From the NCBI GenBank assembly GCA_001898465.1, contig MKTX01000007.1, positions 186,001 through 250,000 on the forward strand: a DNA stretch of 64,000 nt, in the 5' to 3' direction. Each line of letters begins with the position of its first letter. Within the stretch, counting starts at the first letter, position 1. This DNA is from Sphingobacteriales bacterium 39-19 (GTDB taxonomy: Bacteria > Bacteroidota > Bacteroidia > Chitinophagales > Chitinophagaceae). Of the stretch, positions 17,717-26,291 are shown piece by piece. Below the pieces are notes generated by a model. That model was given only the letters and a program-made list of their open reading frames with translations, made no database searches and was not told where the DNA came from. The translations under genes were made by a program, and so were the position numbers.

Positions 17717-18481
17717 TTAATTTTTATCTAAGTAAAGGGTAAAGGTATCGCCTCTCAGGCCAATACGCATAGCTTCTAAAGGAATTACTTCTGAAGGCGC
17801 TATATTACCCAGGTTAACATTACAGCCAATTAATTGAAGAAAATAAAGTTGCTGTGCTTTTTGCGGAGCTTCCCAAATAATCTTACTCGCTTCTATTTTT
17901 GTTAAGATTTCCTGTACCAACCCTTCTCTTACTTCCCCGGTGCCCCTGTATATCCCCACATTACCTGCTTCACGGGCTTCTGCAATTACGTAAGCAGATC
18001 CTGCGTTCAGTTCAGCCTGCATGAGTTCTATCCATTTATAAGGTGGAATAATATGAGCTGCATCTTTGCTACCCACCTCGCTAAGAACGGTGCCATACTG
18101 GGTAAGTTTTTCAATATAACCACATTTTTCAGTATGCGGTATGGTAATAGAGCCATCACTTACTTCCATGAAGCTTACGCCATATTCTTTACACACAGAG
18201 AGATAATCTTTAAACTGGTTGCGAATTAAAAAGGCTTCAAATAAAGTGCCTCCAAAATAAATGGGAACCTGGTAAGATTTATAAACTTCCAGTTTTTCTT
18301 TTAAATGGGGGGTTACATGGGCAGTTCCAAAACCTAATTTCACAATATCTACATGGGGCGATGCCACACTCATAAAATTTTTTGCTTCTTCTACACTCAG
18401 CCCTTTATCCATCACCATAGTGAGGCCAAAGTTGCGGGGTTTAGGGTTCCTGTCCGGTATTTGAGTTAAATTAAAATTCAT
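17717..18481 (-). CDS. comA: phosphosulfolactate synthase (ComA family)
   Basis: Would add sulfite to phosphoenolpyruvate to give (2R)-3-phosphosulfolactate, the first step of the sulfolactate route known from coenzyme M synthesis. The 254-residue (beta/alpha)8-type protein shows the family segments GLTMVMDKGLS, VDIVKLGFGTAH, PIYFGGTLFEAF, FMEVSDGSI, LSEVGSKD and NLGNIAPSEVIPLE. Bacteroidota do not make methanogenic coenzyme M, so the product is more likely used for sulfolactate or a C3-sulfonate precursor of sulfonolipids (inference). A minus-strand TATCTTTG box lies 21 nt upstream. Not to be confused with the competence genes also called comA. Confidence 0.88.
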   Translation of the reverse strand: MNFNLTQIPDRNPKPRNFGLTMVMDKGLSVEEAKNFMSVASPHVDIVKLGFGTAHVTPHLKEKLEVYKSYQVPIYFGGTLFEAFLIRNQFKDYLSVCKEYGVSFMEVSDGSITIPHTEKCGYIEKLTQYGTVLSEVGSKDAAHIIPPYKWIELMQAELNAGSAYVIAEAREAGNVGIYRGTGEVREGLVQEILTKIEASKIIWEAPQKAQQLYFLQLIGCNVNLGNIAPSEVIPLEAMRIGLRGDTFTLYLDKN

Positions 18482-18502
18482 TGACTACTTTTTTTGTGAC
18501 TG

Positions 18503-18510
18503 CAAAGATA
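18503..18510 (-). promoter_or_regulatory. candidate -7 box (TATCTTTG) for comA-aroE
   Basis: Minus-strand TATCTTTG, a match to the TAnnTTTG consensus, 21 nt upstream of the phosphosulfolactate synthase ATG. A -33 element is not clear. Confidence 0.45.
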
Positions 18511-18572
18511 TTTAAAGTAGATCATTTTATTTACCGTTTTATAACGGGAGAAACCCGGGTAAGTATAGGCAA

Positions 18573-19994
18573 TTAAAGGTATTTCCCTTTTTTATACCGG
18601 GCAGCCAGCTCTACTACAGGTTGTAATTGCAAAATAGCAGGATTAAAAGCAACAAACTTTTTAAAGAGTTTGGGGTTTTGAGCCATACCATTCTCAAGGT
18701 AAAGCAGGGCTTCTTTTGATTTTCCCAATGAAAACAGGAACATGCTCTTATAAAAAATAAAAATCGTTTTTTCATTTGTTTGTTTAAAAGCAATTTCACA
18801 GTACTTCAACCCTTCTTCCATCATACCATATATAAAAAGGGTTCTTAAAAATTCCGTCCATCCATTCAGGTTTTTAGGGCGTAGTTTAACGGCAATACCC
18901 AAATGTATAACCGCTTGTTCAAAATATTCCATTTCAGTAAAGCAATGGCCAATGGCAATATGATATTCCGCCTGGGTTTTATGAATGCTTAGCGCCTGTT
19001 GTAAAATTTTGATGGCCTGCATCCAGGCAGTTTCATTCATGTAAGTACAGGCAATCTTGTAAAACATCCGGCTGTCTTTAGGATCTAAATGGCTTGCTTT
19101 TTTATAATGAAACCGGGCTTGCGAATAATTTCTAAGCTTATCATAGCAATGGCCTATGGCTTCATAAATTACAGCTTCGGGGCGTGAAGATTCTAGTACT
19201 TTTTGTAATGCCTCAATGGCTTCATCATATTTTCTTATGCGTAAGTAGGCGTCGCCTAAATTACGGTAAGCTATATCAAATTTCTCATCAATAGCTACGG
19301 CATATAAATAGGCATCAATGGCTTTTTCATGAAGCTTTAAGCCCTGGTAAGCGGCGCCTAAATTAAACCATGCTAATTCATTGTAGGGGAATTGATCTAT
19401 AATTTGCTGGTGCAGCCGGATGCTTTCTTCGCTTCTTCCGGTAAAATCAGTCCAAAAGCAAATTTTGTATAAGGCCTCCTCATTATTGGGATCCTGTTTT
19501 AAAATCATCACCAGGCAATCAAAGGTCTTTTCAAAATTTTCATAGTCATCATATACATCTGCTAACTGGAAGAGTAATTCCAGCCGGTCTTCTCCTTCAA
19601 ATTTTAAGATGGCATCTTCTAAAAGGGAGGCTGCTTTTTCTTGTTTATCCAATGCCAGGTAAGCATCTGTTTTAAGAATATATAAATCTATATCATTAGC
19701 ATCTAATACTTCCGCTTTTTCTAAAACATCTAAGGCTTCTGTGTATTTATTAAGGGAAATTAAAATATTTGCTTTTTGTAAAAATAATGCAGCCGACCAG
19801 GGATATTGATTTACCCCATATTCTGCAGCTTCTAATGCCTTGGAAGATTCATCTCTTTCATCAAAGTAATCAATAATTTGCTCAAATCCTTCTTCATCAA
19901 TATAGGAATGTGATTTACCGGCTTTTAAGTTTTCATATTGTAATAAAAGTGTTTTTAATTCGTCCCGGTTGTGGCGGTAAGGGTATTTACTCAT
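18573..19994 (-). CDS. tetratricopeptide repeat protein
   Basis: A 473-residue protein composed almost wholly of TPR units (for example AWFNLGAAYQGLKLHEKAIDAY and VIYEAIGHCYDKLRNYSQAR, at roughly 34-residue spacing from about residue 55 to 440). There is no signal peptide or membrane segment, so it is probably cytosolic. TPR arrays serve as protein-protein scaffolds; no partner can be inferred. It is transcribed alone, divergent from the small secreted protein at 20162. The downstream gap to comA is 91 nt. Confidence 0.85.
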   Translation of the reverse strand: MSKYPYRHNRDELKTLLLQYENLKAGKSHSYIDEEGFEQIIDYFDERDESSKALEAAEYGVNQYPWSAALFLQKANILISLNKYTEALDVLEKAEVLDANDIDLYILKTDAYLALDKQEKAASLLEDAILKFEGEDRLELLFQLADVYDDYENFEKTFDCLVMILKQDPNNEEALYKICFWTDFTGRSEESIRLHQQIIDQFPYNELAWFNLGAAYQGLKLHEKAIDAYLYAVAIDEKFDIAYRNLGDAYLRIRKYDEAIEALQKVLESSRPEAVIYEAIGHCYDKLRNYSQARFHYKKASHLDPKDSRMFYKIACTYMNETAWMQAIKILQQALSIHKTQAEYHIAIGHCFTEMEYFEQAVIHLGIAVKLRPKNLNGWTEFLRTLFIYGMMEEGLKYCEIAFKQTNEKTIFIFYKSMFLFSLGKSKEALLYLENGMAQNPKLFKKFVAFNPAILQLQPVVELAARYKKGKYL

Positions 19995-20134
19995 GTTTAT
20001 AATAAGTAGGTTATTGTAATTTACCCTTTTTTACTTAATAAAACGATGAGCGGGCAATATTTTTATTCATAATACGTTGTGAAAAAACATTTGATTTTTA
20101 TTTGAATGGTATTTAAACTTCTGGAAAATTTTAA

Positions 20135-20142
20135 TATATTTG
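20135..20142 (+). promoter_or_regulatory. candidate -7 box (TATATTTG)
   Basis: TATATTTG matches TAnnTTTG, 19 nt before the ATG at 20162. TTTG at 20101-20104 is about 30 nt further upstream, longer than the usual spacing, so only the -7 element is supported. Confidence 0.45.
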
Positions 20143-20161
20143 TAACAAATAACCCCGCATA

Positions 20162-20509
20162 ATGTATAAAACTGTTAAAATATTACTTTCTTTCATCGTG
20201 CTGATAGGCCTGGTGAAGACAGGGTATGCAGACAGGGGTGTGGGGAAAAAGAAAACCCGGATTATTATAAATTTCCCCAAATCGACTAATTCCGGTAAGG
20301 TATTAAACTTTAATTTAAAAGGCGGGCTTACTTACAATGGGTCTTTTGCTTTAACATCAAAAGGCAGTACGATTAATTCAGCACAACAAACGCTTATCAC
20401 CTACCAGCAGGGCAATACCGTATTTATTGTTCCTTATAAACAAAAAGTGATCACTACAGAAGTAAAACCGGGCTATACCGGCATGAAACTGATCATTCAA
20501 AGAAATTAA
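20162..20509 (+). CDS. small secreted protein of unknown function
   Basis: A 115-residue protein with a signal peptide (about 1-23, cleavage after GYA) and a compact, basic, beta-rich body (TRIIINFPKS, KVLNFNLKGG, NTVFIVPYKQKV). I do not recognise the family. It has its own -7 box in front and a strong terminator immediately after the stop, so it is monocistronic. Its pI should be high from the many Lys residues. It could be an envelope-associated protein. Confidence 0.7.
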   Translation: MYKTVKILLSFIVLIGLVKTGYADRGVGKKKTRIIINFPKSTNSGKVLNFNLKGGLTYNGSFALTSKGSTINSAQQTLITYQQGNTVFIVPYKQKVITTEVKPGYTGMKLIIQRN

Positions 20510-20536
20510 AAACCCGCCTTAAAAGCGGGCTTTTTT
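20509..20536 (+). terminator. Rho-independent terminator (bidirectional)
   Basis: Stem CCCGC/GCGGG flanked by A and T runs (AAAACCCGC ... GCGGGCTTTTTT). It lies between the convergent 20162 gene and rsmG and can serve both. Confidence 0.85.
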
Positions 20537-20550
20537 ATACCTGATATTTT

Positions 20551-21180
20551 TTATTTAACCCACAAGAGGTATTTATCCTTAAAATAGGGTTCTGTAAAAA
20601 TTTTTTCAATTTCCCACACAAAGGGTCTTACACCACTTTCAAATATTTCTTTACTTAAATCACCGCCTTTTAAGCAAATTAATCCAGATGGGTGGCCAGC
20701 CGGTAACTCCTGTTTTTTAAGTAAGGGTTTACTCCAAAACCATAAATCTTTAAGGGGTGCCACCGCCCGGCTTACGATGGTATCAAATTTCCTGTTTTTT
20801 ATATCTTCTGCCCGGCAATGCCGGGTAGTGATATTGTTTATTCCTGCAGCGGCAGCCACTTCTTTTACTACGGTGAGTTTTTTATTGATACTATCCACCA
20901 GGTGAAATTGTACATCGGGGAAAAAGATGGCTAAAGGTATTCCGGGAAAGCCTCCCCCGCAACCTAAATCCATAATGTGGGTGCCGGGTTTAAATTCAAA
21001 TTGAGCAGCAATGGCAAGTGAATGAAGTACATGATGAAGATAAAAGTTATCCATGTCCTTACGGCTTATCACATTTATTTTTTCGTTCCACTGCTTGTAT
21101 AGATCATGCAGGGCATCAAATTTTTCAAGTTGCTGTGGGGTGAATGCTGAAAAATATTTTTCTATCAATGCTTGGGCCAT
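20551..21180 (-). CDS. rsmG: 16S rRNA (guanine-N7)-methyltransferase RsmG
   Basis: SAM-dependent enzyme that methylates N7 of G527 in 16S rRNA. Motifs are HVLHSLAIA near residue 50, the SAM-binding MDLGCGGGFPGIPLAIFFPD near 70, LVDSINKKLTVV and VSRAVAPLKDLW. I start at the ATG at 21180 (MAQALIEKYF, 209 residues) instead of 21225: the longer form reads back into the glycosyltransferase gene and adds unmatched residues. The chosen start lies 1 nt after that gene's stop, a tightly coupled pair. Confidence 0.94.
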   Translation of the reverse strand: MAQALIEKYFSAFTPQQLEKFDALHDLYKQWNEKINVISRKDMDNFYLHHVLHSLAIAAQFEFKPGTHIMDLGCGGGFPGIPLAIFFPDVQFHLVDSINKKLTVVKEVAAAAGINNITTRHCRAEDIKNRKFDTIVSRAVAPLKDLWFWSKPLLKKQELPAGHPSGLICLKGGDLSKEIFESGVRPFVWEIEKIFTEPYFKDKYLLWVK

Positions 21181-21181
21181 A

Positions 21182-22315
21182 TTATTTCCAGGTGGGTTTT
21201 GGTTTTTTAAATAGTGAAGGCGCAAAAATGATATAATAAAAAAACATCCAAACGTCTAAGAATAAAAAATAAGGAAAGAGATCTTTCTCTCCTAATTTTT
21301 GTAAGGCTTTATAGTAAATGATTGATTGTATAATAAGCCGTAAACCTAATACCGGCAATACCCATTGCCAGTGAAAGTATAATAAAGCAACCAAAAACAA
21401 GGGATAAAATAGGAATTGCGAAAGGGTATATAAACCCAATAAAAATTTACCTGAAAATTTATAATATTTGGAGGTAGTATAATGCCTTTGTTTTTGCTTT
21501 CTCCATTGTTTCCAGCTTTTGGCAGGATGGCTTAATGTAAAACTATTTTTATCTGTATTAATTTTTGTATTCTTTTTATTTGCAACAGCGTTTATGAATA
21601 AATCGTCATCTCCTCCCGGAATGTGATGATGTGCTGAAAATCCTTTTTGACGAATAAATACGCCTCTTTTATAAGACAAATTTCTTCCCACCCCCATATA
21701 TGGCAGGCCTGCAAGCGCAAAGCTCATATACTGTAAAGCCGTCATAAATGTTTCCCAGCGAATAAGTTTATTCAGTAAACCGGGTAATTTATAATAGCCA
21801 CCATAGCCTAAAACGATTTCGGTATGCTCATCATATTTTTCCTGCATACTCTGTATCCAGTTCTCGGTTGCTGGCACACAATCTGCATCAGTTAAAAGTA
21901 TGATCTCATGCTTAGCCGATTTAATGCCGATGCTTAAAGGAAATTTTTTGCCCGGGATCCCCTTGGCTTCCTGTATTAGTTCTATAACCTGCAATTGCTT
22001 GAATTCTTTTTTTAGTTCCTCTAAAACATATTTAGATTCATCATAAGAATTATCATTTACTACAATTACCTCATGGGTAGTAGGATATTTTTGAAGGAGT
22101 GCACCGGGAAGATTTTTAGTAAGATTGCCCGCTTCATCCCTGGCACATATAATTACACTCACCGGGTGAGTTTGCGAATCGGCTCTGGGGGGATGCCTGA
22201 AAAATGCCAGCCGGGCAAAGAAAAATAAATAATAGAATAATTGTATAAACACAATTACACAAAAAGCAATAAAGAGTATCAATCCCCATTGCCCGGGCAG
22301 TTTTGGTAAATCCAT
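21182..22315 (-). CDS. family 2 glycosyltransferase, membrane-anchored
   Basis: A 377-residue membrane protein: one helix at about 10-33, a GT2 (GT-A fold) catalytic domain at about 45-260, and two or three helices at about 290-365. Catalytic-domain features are VSVIICARDEAGNL, VVNDNSYDES and the metal-binding TDADC (DxD). GGDDDLFINAV is the acceptor/base region, and KQWRKQKQRHYTTSKYY stands where processive enzymes carry Q/RxxRW. It transfers sugar from a nucleotide sugar, probably to a lipid or cell-surface glycan. The acceptor is unknown. Coupled to rsmG, which is unlikely to say anything about substrate. Confidence 0.85.
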   Translation of the reverse strand: MDLPKLPGQWGLILFIAFCVIVFIQLFYYLFFFARLAFFRHPPRADSQTHPVSVIICARDEAGNLTKNLPGALLQKYPTTHEVIVVNDNSYDESKYVLEELKKEFKQLQVIELIQEAKGIPGKKFPLSIGIKSAKHEIILLTDADCVPATENWIQSMQEKYDEHTEIVLGYGGYYKLPGLLNKLIRWETFMTALQYMSFALAGLPYMGVGRNLSYKRGVFIRQKGFSAHHHIPGGDDDLFINAVANKKNTKINTDKNSFTLSHPAKSWKQWRKQKQRHYTTSKYYKFSGKFLLGLYTLSQFLFYPLFLVALLYFHWQWVLPVLGLRLIIQSIIYYKALQKLGEKDLFPYFLFLDVWMFFYYIIFAPSLFKKPKPTWK

Positions 22316-22425
22316 CGGGCGAAATTACAAAACTTAAAGAGTTAATAGATTAACATTTTTATGCTAACCTAAGTAAAACAATAGGCGTCTTGAGGGTAAA
22401 TAATTAATTTTACCAAAAAAGCATC

Positions 22426-23067
22426 ATGAAACAAATTATTACCTTATTGCTTTCCCTGTTTATTACTGTTTTTTCCTTTGGCCAGTCAAGAACCGGTACG
22501 GCCGATTATCAAAAAGTGAGCAGGGCGGCTATTTTAAATGATATGCCTTTTCCTGCTAAAACAGTTGAAAATGCCTTAGTAGATAAATTTCTTAAAATGG
22601 GTTATAAATCCGGCAGCTCTAAGGGGTATACGGTTTTTAAAGGCGTACACCTCAATGAACTGGGCCCGGGGAGTTATGACCTTTACTTTTCTGCAGAACG
22701 GGTAAGCCGCAGGGATAAGGATAATAGTACCCTTACCCTGCTTATATCAAAAGGGTATGACGCTTTTATAAATGAAACAGATGATGCCCCTTTATTTGCC
22801 CAGGCAAAAGCTTATATGGACAGCCTGAGAGATATGGTAGCCGCCTATGACCTGGAACAACAAATTGCCGACCAGGAAAATGCGGTTAAGAAAGCAGAAA
22901 AAAAGGATAGCAATCTAAAAGATGAAGCAGATGATTTGCAAAAGAAAAAATCTAAAATAGAATCGGATATAGCCCGGAATATTAAAGATAAAGCCGACCA
23001 GGAAAAAGAAGTGGCCAATCAAAAGCAAATTTTAGAAAATTTAAAAGCAAAAAGAAAAATAAACTAA
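22426..23067 (+). CDS. secreted protein with C-terminal coiled coil, unknown function
   Basis: A 213-residue protein. It has a signal peptide (about 1-19, ending FSFGQ) and a small alpha/beta domain (about 25-125, containing TVENALVDKFLKMGYK and GSYDLYFSAERVSRRD). A highly charged heptad-rich coiled coil (about 140-213, with repeated Lys/Glu/Asp/Gln) completes it. Periplasmic location is inferred. Not recognised as a named family, though similar two-part proteins are common in Bacteroidota. A terminator follows the stop. Confidence 0.7.
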   Translation: MKQIITLLLSLFITVFSFGQSRTGTADYQKVSRAAILNDMPFPAKTVENALVDKFLKMGYKSGSSKGYTVFKGVHLNELGPGSYDLYFSAERVSRRDKDNSTLTLLISKGYDAFINETDDAPLFAQAKAYMDSLRDMVAAYDLEQQIADQENAVKKAEKKDSNLKDEADDLQKKKSKIESDIARNIKDKADQEKEVANQKQILENLKAKRKIN

Positions 23068-23091
23068 TTCATTTTTATCTATTCCCAGGAG

Positions 23092-23119
23092 AAAAGCATA
23101 TAAAAAGTATGCTTTTTTT
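23092..23119 (+). terminator. Rho-independent terminator
   Basis: A perfect 9-bp stem (AAAAGCATA and its complement) with a 7-nt loop and a run of T, just upstream of the tgt -7 box. Confidence 0.8.
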
Positions 23120-23127
23120 ATTCCGGC

Positions 23128-23135
23128 TATCTTTG
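23128..23135 (+). promoter_or_regulatory. candidate -7 box (TATCTTTG) for tgt
   Basis: TATCTTTG matches TAnnTTTG, 14 nt before the tgt ATG and directly after the preceding terminator hairpin. Confidence 0.45.
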
Positions 23136-23149
23136 CATGGTAAAAAAAT

Positions 23150-24289
23150 ATGGCATCCTTACAATTTAAAATAAAGGCAACTGACGCTTTCAGCAAGGCC
23201 AGGGCCGGAACGATCCTCACAGACCATGGAAGTATTGAAACACCCATCTTTATGCCTGTGGGTACGGTAGGGTCAGTAAAAGCAGTAACACAGCAGCAGC
23301 TTAAAGAGCAGGTAAGGGCAGAGATCATATTAGGCAATACCTATCATTTATATTTACGGCCCGGCCTGCCTGTATTAGAGGCGGCCGGTGGTTTGCATCG
23401 CTTTAATGGATGGAATAAACCAATTCTTACCGATAGTGGTGGCTTCCAGGTTTTTTCACTGGCTAAAAGCCGGAAAATTAATGAAGAGGGCGTTATATTC
23501 AGATCGCATATTGATGGCAGCAAGCATTTGTTTACACCTGAAAAAGCAATAGATATACAGCGGAGTATTGGTGCTGATATCATGATGGCTTTTGATGAAT
23601 GCCCACCCGGAGCCAGTGCTTATGAATATGCTAAATCATCCATGCTACTTACCCATCGCTGGCTGGACCGCTGTTTTAATCAGTTTAATAATACACCGGA
23701 TAAGTATGGATATACACAAAATCTTTTTCCCATTGTGCAAGGCGGCATACATCATGATCTTCGTAAAGCATCCTGTGAATATATTTCGGCTAAAGCGGCA
23801 GCAGGAAATGCCATTGGCGGGCTTAGCGTAGGCGAACCCATTGAAACCATGTACGAGATTTGTAATTTATGTTGCGATCATCTTCCCGTGAATAAGCCAA
23901 GGTATTTGATGGGAGTGGGCACACCCTGGAATATTTTAGAATGCATAGGTATGGGTATCGATATGTTTGATTGTGTAATGCCAACCCGTAATGGCCGCAA
24001 TGCCATGCTTTTTACTTCCCGGGGCATAATCAATATCGATAATAAAAAATGGGAACACGATTTTAGTGTTTTAGATGATGGCATAGATTGTGAAACCAGT
24101 CAATATTACAGTAAGGCTTATGTGCGTCACCTCTTTAAAAGTAAAGAATACCTGGGCCTGATAATTGCCAGTATTCATAACCTGGCCTTTTATTTATGGT
24201 TGGTGAAGCAAGCCAGGTTGCATATTGAACAGGGCGATTTTGTAAGTTGGAAATCCGGTATGATAAGCAGGCTGCAACAGCGGTTATAA
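23150..24289 (+). CDS. tgt: tRNA-guanine transglycosylase
   Basis: Exchanges G34 of GUN-anticodon tRNAs (Asp, Asn, His, Tyr) for a queuosine precursor. The 379-residue TIM barrel has TDSGGFQVFSL with an active-site Asp near residue 90, FDECPPG near 147, GGLSVGEP near 224 and the nucleophile motif FDCVMPTRNGRNA near 270. The zinc subdomain is unusual: where C-x-C-x2-C is expected this protein has Ile312, Cys314 and Ser317. The following His of SIHNLAFY (near 343) is kept. See findings. queE is in the same window; other queuosine genes are not. Confidence 0.96.
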   Translation: MASLQFKIKATDAFSKARAGTILTDHGSIETPIFMPVGTVGSVKAVTQQQLKEQVRAEIILGNTYHLYLRPGLPVLEAAGGLHRFNGWNKPILTDSGGFQVFSLAKSRKINEEGVIFRSHIDGSKHLFTPEKAIDIQRSIGADIMMAFDECPPGASAYEYAKSSMLLTHRWLDRCFNQFNNTPDKYGYTQNLFPIVQGGIHHDLRKASCEYISAKAAAGNAIGGLSVGEPIETMYEICNLCCDHLPVNKPRYLMGVGTPWNILECIGMGIDMFDCVMPTRNGRNAMLFTSRGIINIDNKKWEHDFSVLDDGIDCETSQYYSKAYVRHLFKSKEYLGLIIASIHNLAFYLWLVKQARLHIEQGDFVSWKSGMISRLQQRL

Positions 24290-24376
24290 TTGCATTTATT
24301 CCTAAATTACACAATATTAATTCGCTAAAATTGTTTATAAAAAGAAAGATTTTACCCGTTACTTAAATTGTAATTG

Positions 24377-25084
24377 ATGAAACAAAAATTTATATTTTTA
24401 ATCGTACTGTTATGGCCTCTTTTTTCCTGGAGCCAAAATACAGAGGTGCAGGATGCTTCTATCCCCAAAGATGCACCCGTAAATGTAACAGTAACCAATT
24501 TTAAAAATGAATTATTAAATGGTGAGATCATCGTTTTCCGCTCGCAAAAAAACAACCGGGAATACCAGGGCCTCACCAATGAGCAAGGTAAATTCTCAAT
24601 TCGGTTACCGGCAGGCGATAAGTATGAAATGTTTATCCTGGGATTTAAAGATTCTACCAGCTATAATGTACTGGATATTCCCATGCCGCAGGGAAAGGCT
24701 TATTATAAAAACCCTTTTGTAGTTGATATCCAGTTTCAGCCCTCCCGTACTTTTGTATTAGAAGATTGTACTTTTGAATTTGGAAAAGCAACTTTACAGG
24801 AATCATCATTCCCGGTATTAGATGAATTGGTGGCCTATTTAAACCGTAAAACCGATGAAAGAATTGAAATAGGCGGCCATACCGATAATGTAGGGAATAA
24901 AGTGAGTAATCAAAAATTATCCGAAGAGCGGGCAAATTCAGTAAGAGATTATTTATTAAGTAAAGGGATAGCCCCGGATAGGGTAACAGCTAAAGGATAT
25001 GGTATGAGTGAACCCATTGAAGATAACAGGACGGAAGATGGCAGGGCAAAAAACCGCCGCACCGAAGTAAAGATATTAGAATAA
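24377..25084 (+). CDS. OmpA-family protein
   Basis: A 235-residue envelope protein: signal peptide (about 1-21, ending FSWSQ), an N-terminal beta-sandwich resembling a carboxypeptidase-regulatory/Ig-like domain (about 30-115), and a C-terminal OmpA peptidoglycan-binding domain (about 125-235). The OmpA domain shows FGKATLQES, IGGHTDNVGN, LSEERANSVRDYL and GRAKNRRTEVKILE. I start at the ATG at 24377; the TTG immediately before it would add one residue. No lipobox is seen. It probably tethers the envelope to peptidoglycan. Monocistronic, with a terminator after it. Confidence 0.85.
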   Translation: MKQKFIFLIVLLWPLFSWSQNTEVQDASIPKDAPVNVTVTNFKNELLNGEIIVFRSQKNNREYQGLTNEQGKFSIRLPAGDKYEMFILGFKDSTSYNVLDIPMPQGKAYYKNPFVVDIQFQPSRTFVLEDCTFEFGKATLQESSFPVLDELVAYLNRKTDERIEIGGHTDNVGNKVSNQKLSEERANSVRDYLLSKGIAPDRVTAKGYGMSEPIEDNRTEDGRAKNRRTEVKILE

Positions 25085-25103
25085 TAAATTGAACTTATAT
25101 TAT

Positions 25104-25133
25104 AAGGCTGGCTCAAAAGGCCGGCCCTTTTTA
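25104..25133 (+). terminator. Rho-independent terminator
   Basis: Stem GGCTGGC/GCCGGCC (one G-T wobble), a 7-nt loop, then a T run, 20 nt after the OmpA-family stop. Confidence 0.8.
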
Positions 25134-25223
25134 TTCTTTTTTAAACAGGCATGGTGGAATCAAAACCTAAGATTACTTTTTAAGGTGGGATCTTAATAAC
25201 CGGATAAGTGGTACTGGTAAAAT

Positions 25224-25254
25224 AAAAATCCCTGCCTAATGAAAGGCAGGGAAA
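25224..25254 (-). terminator. Rho-independent terminator for the ECF sigma gene
   Basis: On the minus strand TCCCTGCCT pairs with AGGCAGGGA around a 6-nt loop, followed by ATTTTTATTTT. It lies 27 nt downstream of the sigma factor stop. Confidence 0.85.
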
Positions 25255-25280
25255 TCCAATTTTGGGTTTTTATGGGCGAT

Positions 25281-25862
25281 TTATAATGCAATTTGTTTTT
25301 CAGTCATCATTTTACGCAGGTTTATAAGGCCATATCGCATACGGCCAAGAGCGGTATTGATACTGCAATGGGTAAGTTTTGAAATTTCTTTAAAACTAAG
25401 ATCTGCATAATGGCGCATAATAATTACTTCCCTTTGGTCTTCAGGGAGCATATCAATCATTTTACGTACCTTATCATGGCTTTGTTCTGCCATCATACGC
25501 TGATCGGCACCCGCTTCGCAGAAATTGATCGCTTCAAAAATATCACGATCATCACTGGTCTTAATAGTGGGTGTACGTTTTACTTTACGAAAATGATCTA
25601 CACATAAGTTGTGTGCAATACGCATGGCCCAGGGTAAAAACTTACCTTCATCTGTGTACCGGCCTGTTTTTAAAGTATCTATTATACGGATAAATACATC
25701 CTGGAAAATATCTTCAGCCAGGTATTTGTCTTTTACCAGTAAATAAATAGATGTGTAAATTTTGTCTTTGTAACGTAATACAATTGTGGAAAGAGCTTCG
25801 GAATCACCATTGATGTATTGGTGAACCAATTGTTGGTCAGTTAAGTCGTTAAGGCATTTCAT
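25281..25862 (-). CDS. ECF-type RNA polymerase sigma factor (orphan)
   Basis: A 193-residue sigma-70 family factor. Region 2 (about 25-95) has YLAEDIFQDVFIRI and FLPWAMRIAHNLCVDHFRK. Region 4 (about 135-185) has LPEDQREVIIMRHYADLSFKEIS and the HTH ending NTALGRMRYGLINLRKMM. No anti-sigma gene is adjacent, unlike the second ECF factor in this window at 48917. Neighbours are an OmpA-family gene (convergent) and uvrA (divergent, across a 429-nt gap). Its regulon cannot be read from here. Confidence 0.92.
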   Translation of the reverse strand: MKCLNDLTDQQLVHQYINGDSEALSTIVLRYKDKIYTSIYLLVKDKYLAEDIFQDVFIRIIDTLKTGRYTDEGKFLPWAMRIAHNLCVDHFRKVKRTPTIKTSDDRDIFEAINFCEAGADQRMMAEQSHDKVRKMIDMLPEDQREVIIMRHYADLSFKEISKLTHCSINTALGRMRYGLINLRKMMTEKQIAL

Positions 25863-26291
25863 AAACTTCTAGTTTTTGATGGTTTTGGACAATTTGTTTT
25901 ATTAGGCCAATTAGAGGAAATGAAACGCAGAAGTCTTAATGAAGATGTCAGCGATTTTTCACTTAATTGGATATTGGTTCTGTGAAAATAAATACAAAAT
26001 TCATATCGCCAAATATTTTTAATCTTTTTTTTTGTTTTTTTTACAATAAACGTAAAACTCCCATCTGTATTGGCTTTGGGCATCGGAACTTTACGATAGG
26101 CCTTGCGTAATTCCTGCAATTTTTAACATTCAAAAGGGTTGCTGTTCTTACTTGCTTTAACCAAAAATTAGCATAAAAAATATAAGGTTAGGTGATTCAT
26201 ATATCCATTAACAAGGGTATATTTTTTAAAATGTACAGGCTATATTCAATAAAAATAAAGCAGATTACAATTCGTATTTTTGTATTCAATT
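25863..26291 (+). other. 429-nt divergent intergenic region, ECF sigma / uvrA
   Basis: Non-coding stretch between the sigma factor (minus) and uvrA (plus). A TTG-started 86-codon minus-strand frame crosses it, but its composition is poor and I do not accept it as a gene. At the right end sits the TATTTTTG box of uvrA. I see no strong hairpin and no RNA gene. The long region upstream of the sigma gene may hold its regulatory sites. Confidence 0.6.
26275..26282 (+). promoter_or_regulatory. candidate -7 box (TATTTTTG) for uvrA
   Basis: TATTTTTG matches TAnnTTTG. It ends 9 nt before the ATG at 26292, implying a very short mRNA leader. It overlaps the alternative TTG start at 26280, which argues against that start. 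Confidence 0.45.

Noticed and set aside
25859..26119. 86-codon minus-strand frame upstream of the ECF sigma gene, overlapping its start by 4 nt
   Set aside because: TTG start, low-complexity Lys-rich sequence with no family look. It lies in the expected promoter region. A remnant is possible but unsupported.
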